A DNA stretch of 64,000 bases from JACVRN01 sp036389255 (GTDB lineage Bacteria; Acidobacteriota; Blastocatellia; Pyrinomonadales; Pyrinomonadaceae), in NCBI GenBank assembly GCA_036389255.1, contig DASVQI010000029.1, positions 124,001-188,000 of the forward strand. Direction: 5' to 3'. Shown piece after piece: positions 24,889-32,656 of the stretch (position 1 is the first letter of the stretch; the number at the start of each line of letters is the position of its first letter). The notes under the pieces are model-generated. The model did no database searches, was not told where the DNA came from, and saw nothing but the letters and a program-made list of their open reading frames with translations. Made by a program: the position numbers and the translations under genes.

Positions 24889-25680
24889 ATGATTAATCCC
24901 AAGAGCTTCCTTTTTGAGGTGCGCGAGCGCGTAGGGTGGATAACGCTCAACCGCCCGGAGCGTCTCAACGCTTTGACCTTTGAGGTCTACCGCGAGCTGA
25001 CGGACACGTTCGCGGCGCTGCGCACGGAAGAAGAGGTGCGCGCGGTCGTCATAGCGGGCGCGGGGCGTGCCTTCTGTTCGGGCGGCGACGTGCGCGAAAT
25101 CATAGGCCCGCTCTTTGAGCGCGACATGCAGGGCTTGCTGGAATTCACGCGCATGACCTGCGAGCTTGTGCGAAACATACGCGCTTTGCCCAAGCCCGTC
25201 ATAGCCAGCCTCAACGGGACGACTGCGGGCGCGGGAGCCTGCATAGCGCTCGCTTCAGACATTCGCATTGCGAGCGAAGATGCCAAGATTGCTTTTCTCT
25301 TCGTGCGCGTGGGGCTTTCGGGCGCGGACATGGGCGCGGCCTTCCTGCTTCCGCGCGTGGTCGGTCTGGCGAAAGCTACGGAGCTGCTCTACACGGGCGA
25401 CTTCATAACGGCGCGCGAGGCCGAGCGCATAGGTCTTTACAACCGCGTCGTACAGCCAGCCGAGCTTTCGAGCGTGACGGCTGAGCTTGCTACGCGGCTG
25501 GCGCGTGGGCCGGGCTTTGCGCTGGCTATGACGAAAGAGATGCTCAACCGCGAGATGGAGGTTTCCCTTGAGACAGCGCTCGAATGGGAAGCGCAGGCGC
25601 AGGCCACCTGCATGCAGCACCCTGACTACCGCGAAGCCTACGAGGCTTTCGTAGCCAAGCGAGAACCCAATTTTAAATGA
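24889..25680 (+). CDS. Crotonase-family protein, PaaG-like, noncanonical active site
   Basis: 263 residues. Family motifs: ITLNRPERLNALTFEVYREL, FCSGGDVREIIGPL (oxyanion hole) and IASLNGTTAGAGACIALASD. Both classic hydratase Glu positions are replaced (GAGACIAL and AFLFVRVGLSGADMGAAFLL), so hydration by the usual mechanism is unlikely. The acidic residue in SGADMGA could serve as an isomerase or ring-hydrolase base. It overlaps the acyl-CoA dehydrogenase gene by 4 nt (ATGA), showing tight coupling. The ribosome-binding site is weak, so translation may depend on the small ORF upstream. Confidence 0.9.
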   Translation: MINPKSFLFEVRERVGWITLNRPERLNALTFEVYRELTDTFAALRTEEEVRAVVIAGAGRAFCSGGDVREIIGPLFERDMQGLLEFTRMTCELVRNIRALPKPVIASLNGTTAGAGACIALASDIRIASEDAKIAFLFVRVGLSGADMGAAFLLPRVVGLAKATELLYTGDFITAREAERIGLYNRVVQPAELSSVTAELATRLARGPGFALAMTKEMLNREMEVSLETALEWEAQAQATCMQHPDYREAYEAFVAKREPNFK

Positions 25681-26837
25681 TTGACAACTTCGTAGAAGAG
25701 ATGCCGTTTTTCACGAACGAGCAGCGTAATCTAGCCGCTCGCGTGGCGGACTTTGCCGTGCATCAGGTAGAGCCGCGCATGGAAGACGAGGAAGAAGGGA
25801 ATGTTGACGAGCAGTTTCGCGCTCTCTTCGCTCTGCTGGCTGATGCCGGGCTGCTTCGTTACGCCGTGGCCACGGGCGGCTCCAAGCTGGACGTGCGCTC
25901 GCTCTGCCTGATACGAGAGGCGCTCTCGTACTCGTCCTCTCTGGCAGACCTTGCCTTCGTCATGCAGGGGCTGGGGACTTATGCCATCAGTCGCGCGGCC
26001 ACAGAGCATGTCAGAGAGTTCTGGCTTGAGCGAGCCGCGACGGGCCGCGCCATAGCTGCCTTTGCTTTGACAGAGCCGGACGCGGGCTCGGATGTGGCAG
26101 CCATTCAGACACTGGCGCGGCGCGAAGGCGAATGGTACGTGCTGGACGGCCAGAAGCGATTCATCTCAAACGCGGGGCTGGCAGATTTCTACACGCTCTT
26201 TGCCAAAACGGGCGAGCGTGAAGACGGGCGGCCCCTGATTTCGGCCTTTGTCGTGAGCGCTCGCATGAAGGGTTGCACCGTGACGAAGCGCACCGAGATG
26301 ATTTCGCCGCACCCTATAGGCGAGATTGAGTTTCGCGGCTGCCGCGTCCCGGCCGAAGACCGCATAGGCGAAGAGGGCGACGGGTTTCGTCTTGCCATGC
26401 AGACGATGGATGCTTTCCGCGCGAGCGTTGGCGCGGCCGCGTGCGGCATGGCAAGGCGCGCGCTTAATGAAGCCATCGGGTACGCGACTAAGCGCAAGCA
26501 GTTCGGGCGGCTTCTGGCCGAGCATCAGTTGATTCAGGAGAAGCTGGCGGAGATGGCGACCGAGCTGGACGCCGCGCGTCTTCTGGTCTACCGCGCCGCT
26601 TACTTGAAGGACACGGGCGTCGAGCGCGTGACGCGCGAAGCAAGCGAGGCGAAGTTCTTCGCCACGGAAGCCGCAGGGCGCATCATTGACCAGGCGCTTC
26701 AGATTCACGGCGGCGCTGGCCTCGTGCGCGGGAGCACCGTCGAAAGACTTTACAGGGAGATTCGCGCGCTGAGGATTTACGAAGGCACTTCCGAGATTCA
26801 GAAGCTCATCATCGCCGGTCAGCTTCTGAAAGAGTAG
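25677..26837 (+). CDS. Acyl-CoA dehydrogenase
   Basis: 386 residues, full length. Motifs in order: AAFALTEPDAGSDVAAIQTL (FAD/substrate contact), WYVLDGQKRFISNAGLADFY, ATKRKQFGRLLAEHQLIQEK, IHGGAGLVRGSTVERLYREI, and the catalytic base Glu in LRIYEGTSEIQKLII. It oxidises an acyl-CoA to the 2,3-enoyl-CoA, passing electrons to ETF. In this operon it may act on a cyclohexene- or cyclohexane-carboxyl-CoA intermediate or a ring-opened CoA ester. It is coupled by ATGA overlap to the preceding crotonase and lies 9 bp before the flavin monooxygenase. Confidence 0.95.
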   Translation: MIDNFVEEMPFFTNEQRNLAARVADFAVHQVEPRMEDEEEGNVDEQFRALFALLADAGLLRYAVATGGSKLDVRSLCLIREALSYSSSLADLAFVMQGLGTYAISRAATEHVREFWLERAATGRAIAAFALTEPDAGSDVAAIQTLARREGEWYVLDGQKRFISNAGLADFYTLFAKTGEREDGRPLISAFVVSARMKGCTVTKRTEMISPHPIGEIEFRGCRVPAEDRIGEEGDGFRLAMQTMDAFRASVGAAACGMARRALNEAIGYATKRKQFGRLLAEHQLIQEKLAEMATELDAARLLVYRAAYLKDTGVERVTREASEAKFFATEAAGRIIDQALQIHGGAGLVRGSTVERLYREIRALRIYEGTSEIQKLIIAGQLLKE

Positions 26838-26846
26838 ATAAAAGCA

Positions 26847-27971
26847 GTGAAGATTAACATTATAGGTGGCGGGCCAGCCGGGCTCTATTTCGCCATTCTG
26901 ATGAAGAAGCAGGATGCCGGGCGAGAGATTACTGTCTACGAGCGCAACGCGCCGGATGACACCTTCGGCTGGGGAGTCGTCTTTTCAGACAAGACGCTCT
27001 CGTATCTGAGGGACAACGACGAAGAGACTTACGGCGAGATTACCGGCAGCTTCGAGACATGGGACAACGTGGACGTGGTTCACCGCGACCAGAAGATTAC
27101 GATTCGCGGCAACAAGTTCTCGGGCATAGCCCGGCTCAGGCTGCTACAGATTCTTCAGAGGCGCTGCCAGTCGCTCGGCGTCGGGCTGAATTTTCGCACG
27201 GAGATTGGCGACGTTGAGCGCTTTCGGGCCTGCGACCTGCTGGTCGGCGCGGACGGCATCAACTCCGCCACTCGCTCTAAATACAGCGAGCAGTTCAAGC
27301 CAGACCTCAGTGTCCGCACGAACAAGTACATCTGGTACGGAACGCGCCAGTTGTTTCACGGCCTCACGCTGACCTTTCACGAAACGGAGGCGGGCGTCTT
27401 CGCGGCCCATTCCTACAAGTTCAACAGGGAGATGAGCACCTTCATAGTCGAGTGTGACGCCGGGACGTGGGCGCAGGCGGGCTTCGAGCAGATGACGGAC
27501 GAGGCTACGCGCGATTACCTTGAGCGGGTCTTTGCTAATGACCTGCACGGCCACGAGCTGATGTCGAACAACTCCAAATGGATAAACTTCGTCAACGTCA
27601 GGAACGAGCGCTGGAGCCACGACAACGTGGTGCTGATTGGCGACGCGCTGCACACGGCTCACTTCTCCATAGGCTCCGGCACAAAGCTCGCGCTGGAAGA
27701 CGCCATCGCTCTCTCTAAATGCTTTAACGAGACGAGCGACGTGCGGGAAGCGCTCTCCGAGTTCGAGAGAGTGCGAAAGCCCGTGATTGAAGAGTATCAG
27801 GAGGCCGCGCACGAGAGCCTCATCTGGTTCGAGAACGTCAAAGACTACATGAGCCTGAGCCCCTTGCCCTTCGCCTACAGGCTTATGACCAGAAGCAAGC
27901 GCATAGACTACGAGAACCTAAAGAGCCGCGACCCGCAGTTCATAGCCGCCTACGACCAGTCTGGAAGTTAA
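26847..27971 (+). CDS. FAD monooxygenase resembling the N-terminal half of 2-aminobenzoyl-CoA monooxygenase/reductase (or salicylyl-CoA 5-hydroxylase)
   Basis: 374 residues, GTG start. FAD-binding GGGPAGLYFAILMKK opens the protein, followed by VYERNAPDDTFGWGVVFSD, a phrase characteristic of 2-aminobenzoyl-CoA monooxygenase and salicylyl-CoA 5-hydroxylase. Then come CDLLVGADGINSATRSKYSE and VLIGDALHTAHFSIGSGTKL. Family enzymes hydroxylate aromatic CoA thioesters. In Azoarcus this domain is fused to an Old-Yellow-Enzyme domain; here it ends after the monooxygenase, and an OYE-type gene lies separately at 32657-34135. It is the last gene of the operon; a 21-bp tandem array follows, in frame with its stop. 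Confidence 0.88.
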   Translation: MKINIIGGGPAGLYFAILMKKQDAGREITVYERNAPDDTFGWGVVFSDKTLSYLRDNDEETYGEITGSFETWDNVDVVHRDQKITIRGNKFSGIARLRLLQILQRRCQSLGVGLNFRTEIGDVERFRACDLLVGADGINSATRSKYSEQFKPDLSVRTNKYIWYGTRQLFHGLTLTFHETEAGVFAAHSYKFNREMSTFIVECDAGTWAQAGFEQMTDEATRDYLERVFANDLHGHELMSNNSKWINFVNVRNERWSHDNVVLIGDALHTAHFSIGSGTKLALEDAIALSKCFNETSDVREALSEFERVRKPVIEEYQEAAHESLIWFENVKDYMSLSPLPFAYRLMTRSKRIDYENLKSRDPQFIAAYDQSGS

Positions 27972-27989
27972 GCAGGCGTTAGCCAGCAG

Positions 27990-28300
27990 TACAGCCCTGT
28001 TTCTCGCTTCGCCGCACCTGTTCCTTTAACAAAAACAGAAAAATTTCTCACCGCCACACAAAAATTTTCCACCGCCGCGCCTGTTTTTCTAGTTGCCACA
28101 CGTGTTTTTCCGACTGCCGCACGTGTTTTTCCGATTACCACGCGTGTTTTTCTCATCGCCACACGTGTTTTTCTGATTGCCGCGCGTGTTTTTCGCAAAA
28201 CCTCGCCTGTTTTTCCGATTAGCTCACGTGTTTTTGGCAAAACTTCGGCTGTTTTTCTCGTTGCCGCGCCTGTTTTTCTGACCTTTGCGGGCTGTTTTGG
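27990..28300. repeat. 21-bp tandem repeat array with phased T-tracts (about 15 units)
   Basis: The core TGTTTTT (or a decayed form) recurs with start positions 27998, 28019, 28040, 28061, 28082, 28103, 28124, 28145, 28166, 28187, 28208, 28229, 28250 and 28271, an exact 21-bp period; a last copy is shifted by 1 bp at 28293. Most units carry a CACGTG-like or CGCGTG element just before the T-tract. It lies between convergent genes. Frames on both strands stay open because the unit is a multiple of three. Period 21 equals two B-DNA turns, so T-tracts are helically phased. Confidence 0.92.
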
Positions 28301-28331
28301 CCTTTTTGCGCAGTGATTTAGCGTGGCGACC

Positions 28332-31300
28332 TTATTTATAGACCGGGTAGGCAGGGCGCTGCGGCGGCGGATATGGCTTCGCCGCCATCTGCTTGAGGGC
28401 AATCTCAACGGCCTTCTCAAGCTGCGGGTCGCGGCCCGCGCGCCAGTCCGCGAGAGTCGCTTCTATCTCTACGTCCGGGGCTACGCCGTGATTCTCTATG
28501 TCCCAGATTCCCTTGACGGGATTGTACCAGCCCCAGTCAGGGACGCTGACACGCCCGCCGTCAATCATGTCCTGACTCGACGCTCCGACGCCTAGCCCGC
28601 CAGTTCTTTTACCGACAATCAATCCCAGCCCGGCCTGTCTCCACATCCACGGAAGCGTGTCGCCGCCCGAGCCGGACATCTCGTTTATGAGCATCACCTT
28701 CGGGCCTGTGAGCATGCCTACGGGCATACGCACGTCCGCGCCGTCTCGGAGGCGGGCCGACTGCAAAGGCGCGCGTCTTAGAAGCTCTATGATGTAATCG
28801 GCGGCGACTCCGCCCTGATTGAAGCGCTCGTCAAGGATTAATCCCTGCTTATCAAGCTGGGCGTAAAACTCGCGGCTGAAGATTTCGTAGCCGCTATTGA
28901 ATGTGTCCGGCAGGTAGATGTAGGCGAGCCGCCCGCCCGACAGCTCTTCGACCCTGCGGCGATTGCGCTCTATCCAATCGTACTGGCGTATGGCGTACTC
29001 GCTCGCAAGCGGCAATACACGTATCGTGCGCGCGCTCTTTCCTTCAGGCTCGGACGAGACTCTAAGCTCAACCCGCTTGCCAGCCTTGCCTATGAAATAT
29101 TTGTAAAGATTCTCCGCCGCGCTTATCTCCGCGCCGTCAACCGAGAGCAGGTAATCGCCCTCTTTGACGTTCGAGCCGGGCTGTCCGAGCGGCGCTTGCA
29201 GCCCATCAACGGCAGGATTCCCGCGATAGATGCGAGTGAGTTTGTAGCGGCCCCTGTCAATCTCGAAGTCCGCGCCGAGGAGCCCTATCTTTTCGTCTTC
29301 GCCTGCGGCGGGCGCGTCGCCTCCGGCTATGCCCGCCATGTGGCTGACGGAGAGGTGCGAGAACATCTCCATCCCAAGCTCGTTCAAGCCTTCGCGCGTC
29401 ACCACGTTCGGCAGGTAAGCCTGATAATGCGCGCGAAGCTCGGCCAGATTCTGCCCGTGCATGTTGGGGTCGTAGAAATACTCGCGCATCAGCCGCCACG
29501 CTTCGTTGTACATCTGCTGCCACTCGGCGCGCGGCTCAATCTGTATCTCTACGGATTTCAGAGAGAGAACGCCGTCTTCAGGCTTCGGCGGCGAGTCCGT
29601 GGATATAACGGCCCAGCCCCCGCGACGACGCAGGAGCAGCCTGCTTCCGTCGCCGGAGATGCGGTAGTTGCCCGCGCCTTCTATAAACCTCTCCGCCTTA
29701 TCCGCCCCGACCGTGTAACGATGCAGCGTCCCGCCTTCTACTATGAAGAGCCGCCCCTTCCGGCCCGCCATCAAACGCTCCGCATTGCGCCCGTCAAAAG
29801 GCACGCGCACCACACGCTTGCCTATAGCCTCAACGTCTATGGCGAAGGCTTTAGTCTCTTCTCTGTCTGCCGCCACGAGCGGCGACACGCCATCCCTGCT
29901 CAACACCACGGCATAGGCGCTGCGCGTCACCTGATTGTTGAAGGGCATGGCCGACATGCCGTACTTGACCGGCCCCATGTTGGTGCTGCCGGTAAAGTAT
30001 AGATAATTGCCGTTCTGGTCGAAGATGGGCCAGCGCGCGTCCATGTCAGGCGAAGAGACCTGATAGCTCTTTCCGGTTTCGAGCGCGTAGAGGAAGATTG
30101 CGCGCTGACGGTTGGGCTGGTATTTCGAGTAGGCCAGCCAGTTCGAGTCGGGCGACCAGACGGGCTGAAAGTATTTAGTCCCGTCGGAGAGAAGCGCCGT
30201 GTCCGCCTTACGAGCCTGAGCGCCTATTTCAAGGTCTACGTACCAGAGATTTAGGTGAGCGTCGGAGAAGGCCAGCTTTCTTGAATCGGGCGACCACGCA
30301 AGCTCGCTGTAAAAAGAGGGCTGCTTCTCAATTCGGATGCGCCGCACGCTGTTGTCGCTCAGGGAGCGCACGTTTAGCTCGTTCTCTCCAGACTCGTCAG
30401 AAAAGTAGGCCAGCAATCGCCCGTCGGGCGACCATGCGGGGAAACGCTCCGCCGTGCCGGATGTCTTGGTCAGATTCACGGCCTCGCCCGTCTTGACGCT
30501 GACGGTCAGGATTTCGCCCCTAGCGCCGAAGAGAATCTTCTCTCCGTCCGGCGATAGCGTGGAGATGCCAATCCACCTGAGCGCGTCAACAGTGCGCGGC
30601 TTGGTTTCAGGAAAATCTCCCGCCACGCTAACCTCCAGCGTGCGGGTCGTGCCGGATTTCAAATCGAAGAGATGAAGCGCGCCGTCCCGCACGAAGACCA
30701 CCGCGTCATCCGAAGCCCCTGCGGATTTGACATCATACTTTTCATAGCGCGTCAGTTGCTCTACGTTTTTCGTCGTCGTGTCATAGCTGAAGAGATTCGT
30801 CGTGCCCGTCCGGTCGGAAAGAAAGTAGACCTTCTCTCCAACCCACATGGGCTCCGAGTTGCTTGAGTCGGCGGCGCGCGGAATCTCTTCTGCGCGCCCT
30901 TCGGACAAGTCTGCAATCAGAATTCTGGAGGTGGCCCCGCCCTTGTAGTTGCGCCACGTCTGCGCGCTCAAGCCCCACAGGGGCGTGTAGGCCAGCCGCT
31001 TTCCATCCCGCGAAAAAGAGGCGTCGAAGGCTGACGGCAACGGAAGCGGGACGGGAAAGCCTCCCTCCTTTGGAATCGTGTAGAGTCTGTAGCCTAGATA
31101 GGCCGTGCGCTCGCGGAAGGAAGATAAGAGAACGCTCTTGCTGTCCGGCGTCCAGCCCACGGGGATGTCGGCGTCCGGATGATAGGTCAGCCGTTTGGCC
31201 TCGCCGCCCGAAACCGGAATAACGTAAGCGTCCCAGCTTAAGGAGCCGCCCGCCGGGTTGTTTCTGGTGAAAGCTACCTCTGTACCGTCCGGCGAAAAAA

Positions 31301-31517
31301 CCGGAAGCCTTTCGAGCGCGGGCGTGTTGGTAAGCCTGCGCGCCTCTCCCCCGGCGCGGTCAACTATCCACAGGTCGCCAGCGTAAACAAAGACAACGTG
31401 AGTGCGGCTCAGGGCGGGCGACTGCAACGGCATGGGGTTTTTCGTCTGCGCCGCCAGCGAGACAGTGACGGAAAACAGGCAGACCAATAGCGTCAACGTG
31501 CGGTTGAACATTTTCAT
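28332..31517 (-). CDS. Exported tricorn-like S41 protease with WD40-like propellers and PDZ domain
   Basis: 1061 residues. Signal peptide LTLLVCLFSVTVSLAAQ. Two TolB/PD40-type beta-propellers occupy about 30-650, with repeated blades such as ERLPVFSPDGTEVAFTRNN, DIPVGWTPDSKSVLLSSF and AERFPAWSPDGRLLAYFSDE. A tricorn C1 helical region follows (EWQQMYNEAWRLMREYFYDP), then a PDZ domain (GDYLLSVDGAEISAAENLY). The S41 core has LAYIYLPDTFNSGY, DERFNQGG and the nucleophile region INEMSGSGGDTLPWMWRQAG. This is the bacterial periplasmic tricorn homologue layout, a peptide-degrading protease. It is convergent with the aromatic operon, with the repeat array between. Confidence 0.94.
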   Translation of the reverse strand: MKMFNRTLTLLVCLFSVTVSLAAQTKNPMPLQSPALSRTHVVFVYAGDLWIVDRAGGEARRLTNTPALERLPVFSPDGTEVAFTRNNPAGGSLSWDAYVIPVSGGEAKRLTYHPDADIPVGWTPDSKSVLLSSFRERTAYLGYRLYTIPKEGGFPVPLPLPSAFDASFSRDGKRLAYTPLWGLSAQTWRNYKGGATSRILIADLSEGRAEEIPRAADSSNSEPMWVGEKVYFLSDRTGTTNLFSYDTTTKNVEQLTRYEKYDVKSAGASDDAVVFVRDGALHLFDLKSGTTRTLEVSVAGDFPETKPRTVDALRWIGISTLSPDGEKILFGARGEILTVSVKTGEAVNLTKTSGTAERFPAWSPDGRLLAYFSDESGENELNVRSLSDNSVRRIRIEKQPSFYSELAWSPDSRKLAFSDAHLNLWYVDLEIGAQARKADTALLSDGTKYFQPVWSPDSNWLAYSKYQPNRQRAIFLYALETGKSYQVSSPDMDARWPIFDQNGNYLYFTGSTNMGPVKYGMSAMPFNNQVTRSAYAVVLSRDGVSPLVAADREETKAFAIDVEAIGKRVVRVPFDGRNAERLMAGRKGRLFIVEGGTLHRYTVGADKAERFIEGAGNYRISGDGSRLLLRRRGGWAVISTDSPPKPEDGVLSLKSVEIQIEPRAEWQQMYNEAWRLMREYFYDPNMHGQNLAELRAHYQAYLPNVVTREGLNELGMEMFSHLSVSHMAGIAGGDAPAAGEDEKIGLLGADFEIDRGRYKLTRIYRGNPAVDGLQAPLGQPGSNVKEGDYLLSVDGAEISAAENLYKYFIGKAGKRVELRVSSEPEGKSARTIRVLPLASEYAIRQYDWIERNRRRVEELSGGRLAYIYLPDTFNSGYEIFSREFYAQLDKQGLILDERFNQGGVAADYIIELLRRAPLQSARLRDGADVRMPVGMLTGPKVMLINEMSGSGGDTLPWMWRQAGLGLIVGKRTGGLGVGASSQDMIDGGRVSVPDWGWYNPVKGIWDIENHGVAPDVEIEATLADWRAGRDPQLEKAVEIALKQMAAKPYPPPQRPAYPVYK

Positions 31518-31658
31518 GTTTCCGGCTCCACAAGCTTCTTGCTTAGAGATTTTGACTGCTAATAACCGGGGAGAGGCGCGAAACTATCATCCTCAACTAA
31601 AGGTAGAACACCGCGAGCATACAGTTTGTGGCAACAAATTCCAAAATCTTGAAATTAA

Positions 31659-31710
31659 AAAAGCAGACGCAACCGGGCCTCATATGTAGACTGAAGTTGC
31701 GTCCGCTTTT
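31659..31710 (-). terminator. Intrinsic terminator of the beta-propeller gene
   Basis: AAAAGCAGACGCAAC (31659-31673) and GTTGCGTCCGCTTTT (31696-31710) form a 15-bp stem with one mismatch. On the minus strand the stem is followed by TTTTTTAATTT, a good U-tract. It lies 27 bp past the stop of the gene at 31737. Confidence 0.8.
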
Positions 31711-31736
31711 AAGTAGAGGAAGTTTGATAGCTATTT

Positions 31737-32519
31737 TCAGAGCGCGCCGGAGACTGACTTGGCAGCAGCCGGTGCGGGGATTGTGTTCCAGACCTGATTG
31801 GCTCCAGACCACCACATGACGGCAGAGCCGCCGGGCCTCGGATTATTCCCGCTAACCGCCCAGACAGTCCCGTCCGGCCCGACGCTGATGTCCGCCGCAA
31901 AGCTCAGCCCCGGAGGAGAAATCATGACGCCGCCGCCCTGCGAATAAAGAAGCCACACTTCGCCTTTGGAGTTGAGCACGTAGAGTGTCCCGTTCTGCCC
32001 GACGGCCACTTTGATTCCCGACGCGGGGCCGGGCAGAGTAACCCAGCTCTTGCTGTTCCGGTCGTAACGCTTGAGCAGGTTGCCGTAGTTCGGGTCTATC
32101 TCCGTGCTGGCAATCCAGACAGTGCCGTCCCTCCCGCACGAGATGTCCAGCGCGAAACTCTCTCCGGCAGGTGAAGCAAGATACCCGCCTCCGAGCGGCG
32201 CATTGATATACCAGACCTCTCCGAAGTCATTAACCGTCCAGAGGTTTCCGCTCGGGTCGCTGGCGAGGCGAGACGCCGCCACGGGCGCGGGTATGGTAAA
32301 CCAGCTAACTTTAATATCAAACGGAGGCTCGCATCCCTTTATGAGAGCGCCGCCCCTCTGGTCTTCCGTGCTGACGACATAGACAATCGAGCCGGAGCCG
32401 TAAACGATGTCCTGCGCGAAGTCCTCTCCGGCGGGAGAAATCAACTTTCCGCCGCCCTGCTGATAAAGAGTCCATACTTCTCCGAACGAATTGACAGTCC
32501 AACAATAGGGTGTACTCAT
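31737..32519 (-). CDS. Beta-propeller protein of tectonin/vgb-like type
   Basis: 260 residues without signal peptide or membrane segment. Three long repeats of about 85 residues are visible, each with two blades: CWTVNSFGEVWTLYQQGGG, LWTVNDFGEVWYINAPLGGG, and LYVLNSKGEVWLLYSQGGG, each followed by SPAGESFALDISCG-type and DGTVWIAST-type strands. This predicts a six-bladed propeller, similar to tectonin lectins or NHL-like proteins. It has its own terminator. The cargo or ligand is unknown. Possible roles include carbohydrate binding or release by a non-Sec route. Repeat units are unusually alike, suggesting recent internal duplication. Confidence 0.65.
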   Translation of the reverse strand: MSTPYCWTVNSFGEVWTLYQQGGGKLISPAGEDFAQDIVYGSGSIVYVVSTEDQRGGALIKGCEPPFDIKVSWFTIPAPVAASRLASDPSGNLWTVNDFGEVWYINAPLGGGYLASPAGESFALDISCGRDGTVWIASTEIDPNYGNLLKRYDRNSKSWVTLPGPASGIKVAVGQNGTLYVLNSKGEVWLLYSQGGGVMISPPGLSFAADISVGPDGTVWAVSGNNPRPGGSAVMWWSGANQVWNTIPAPAAAKSVSGAL

Positions 32520-32656
32520 AGAATCTCCTTCTTAAGGTTTGCAGACACACGTTTAGAAGTTGTTGGGTAAGAGCTGAAGAATAAAGCTCTGGGCCAGATG
32601 CGGCAGGGATTGTAGCTCGAAAGTCTATGGCAAACAAAAAAAAGTTTCCGGCGGCT

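Noticed and set aside
27990..28300. The 21-bp array as a CRISPR
   Set aside because: Units are contiguous with no unique spacers, and no cas genes are near.
27968..28420. Minus-strand frame with Lys-Thr-Arg heptads across the 21-bp array
   Set aside because: Its only ATG is inside the protease gene in another frame and there is no ribosome site; because the unit is 21 bp, several frames stay open without being translated.
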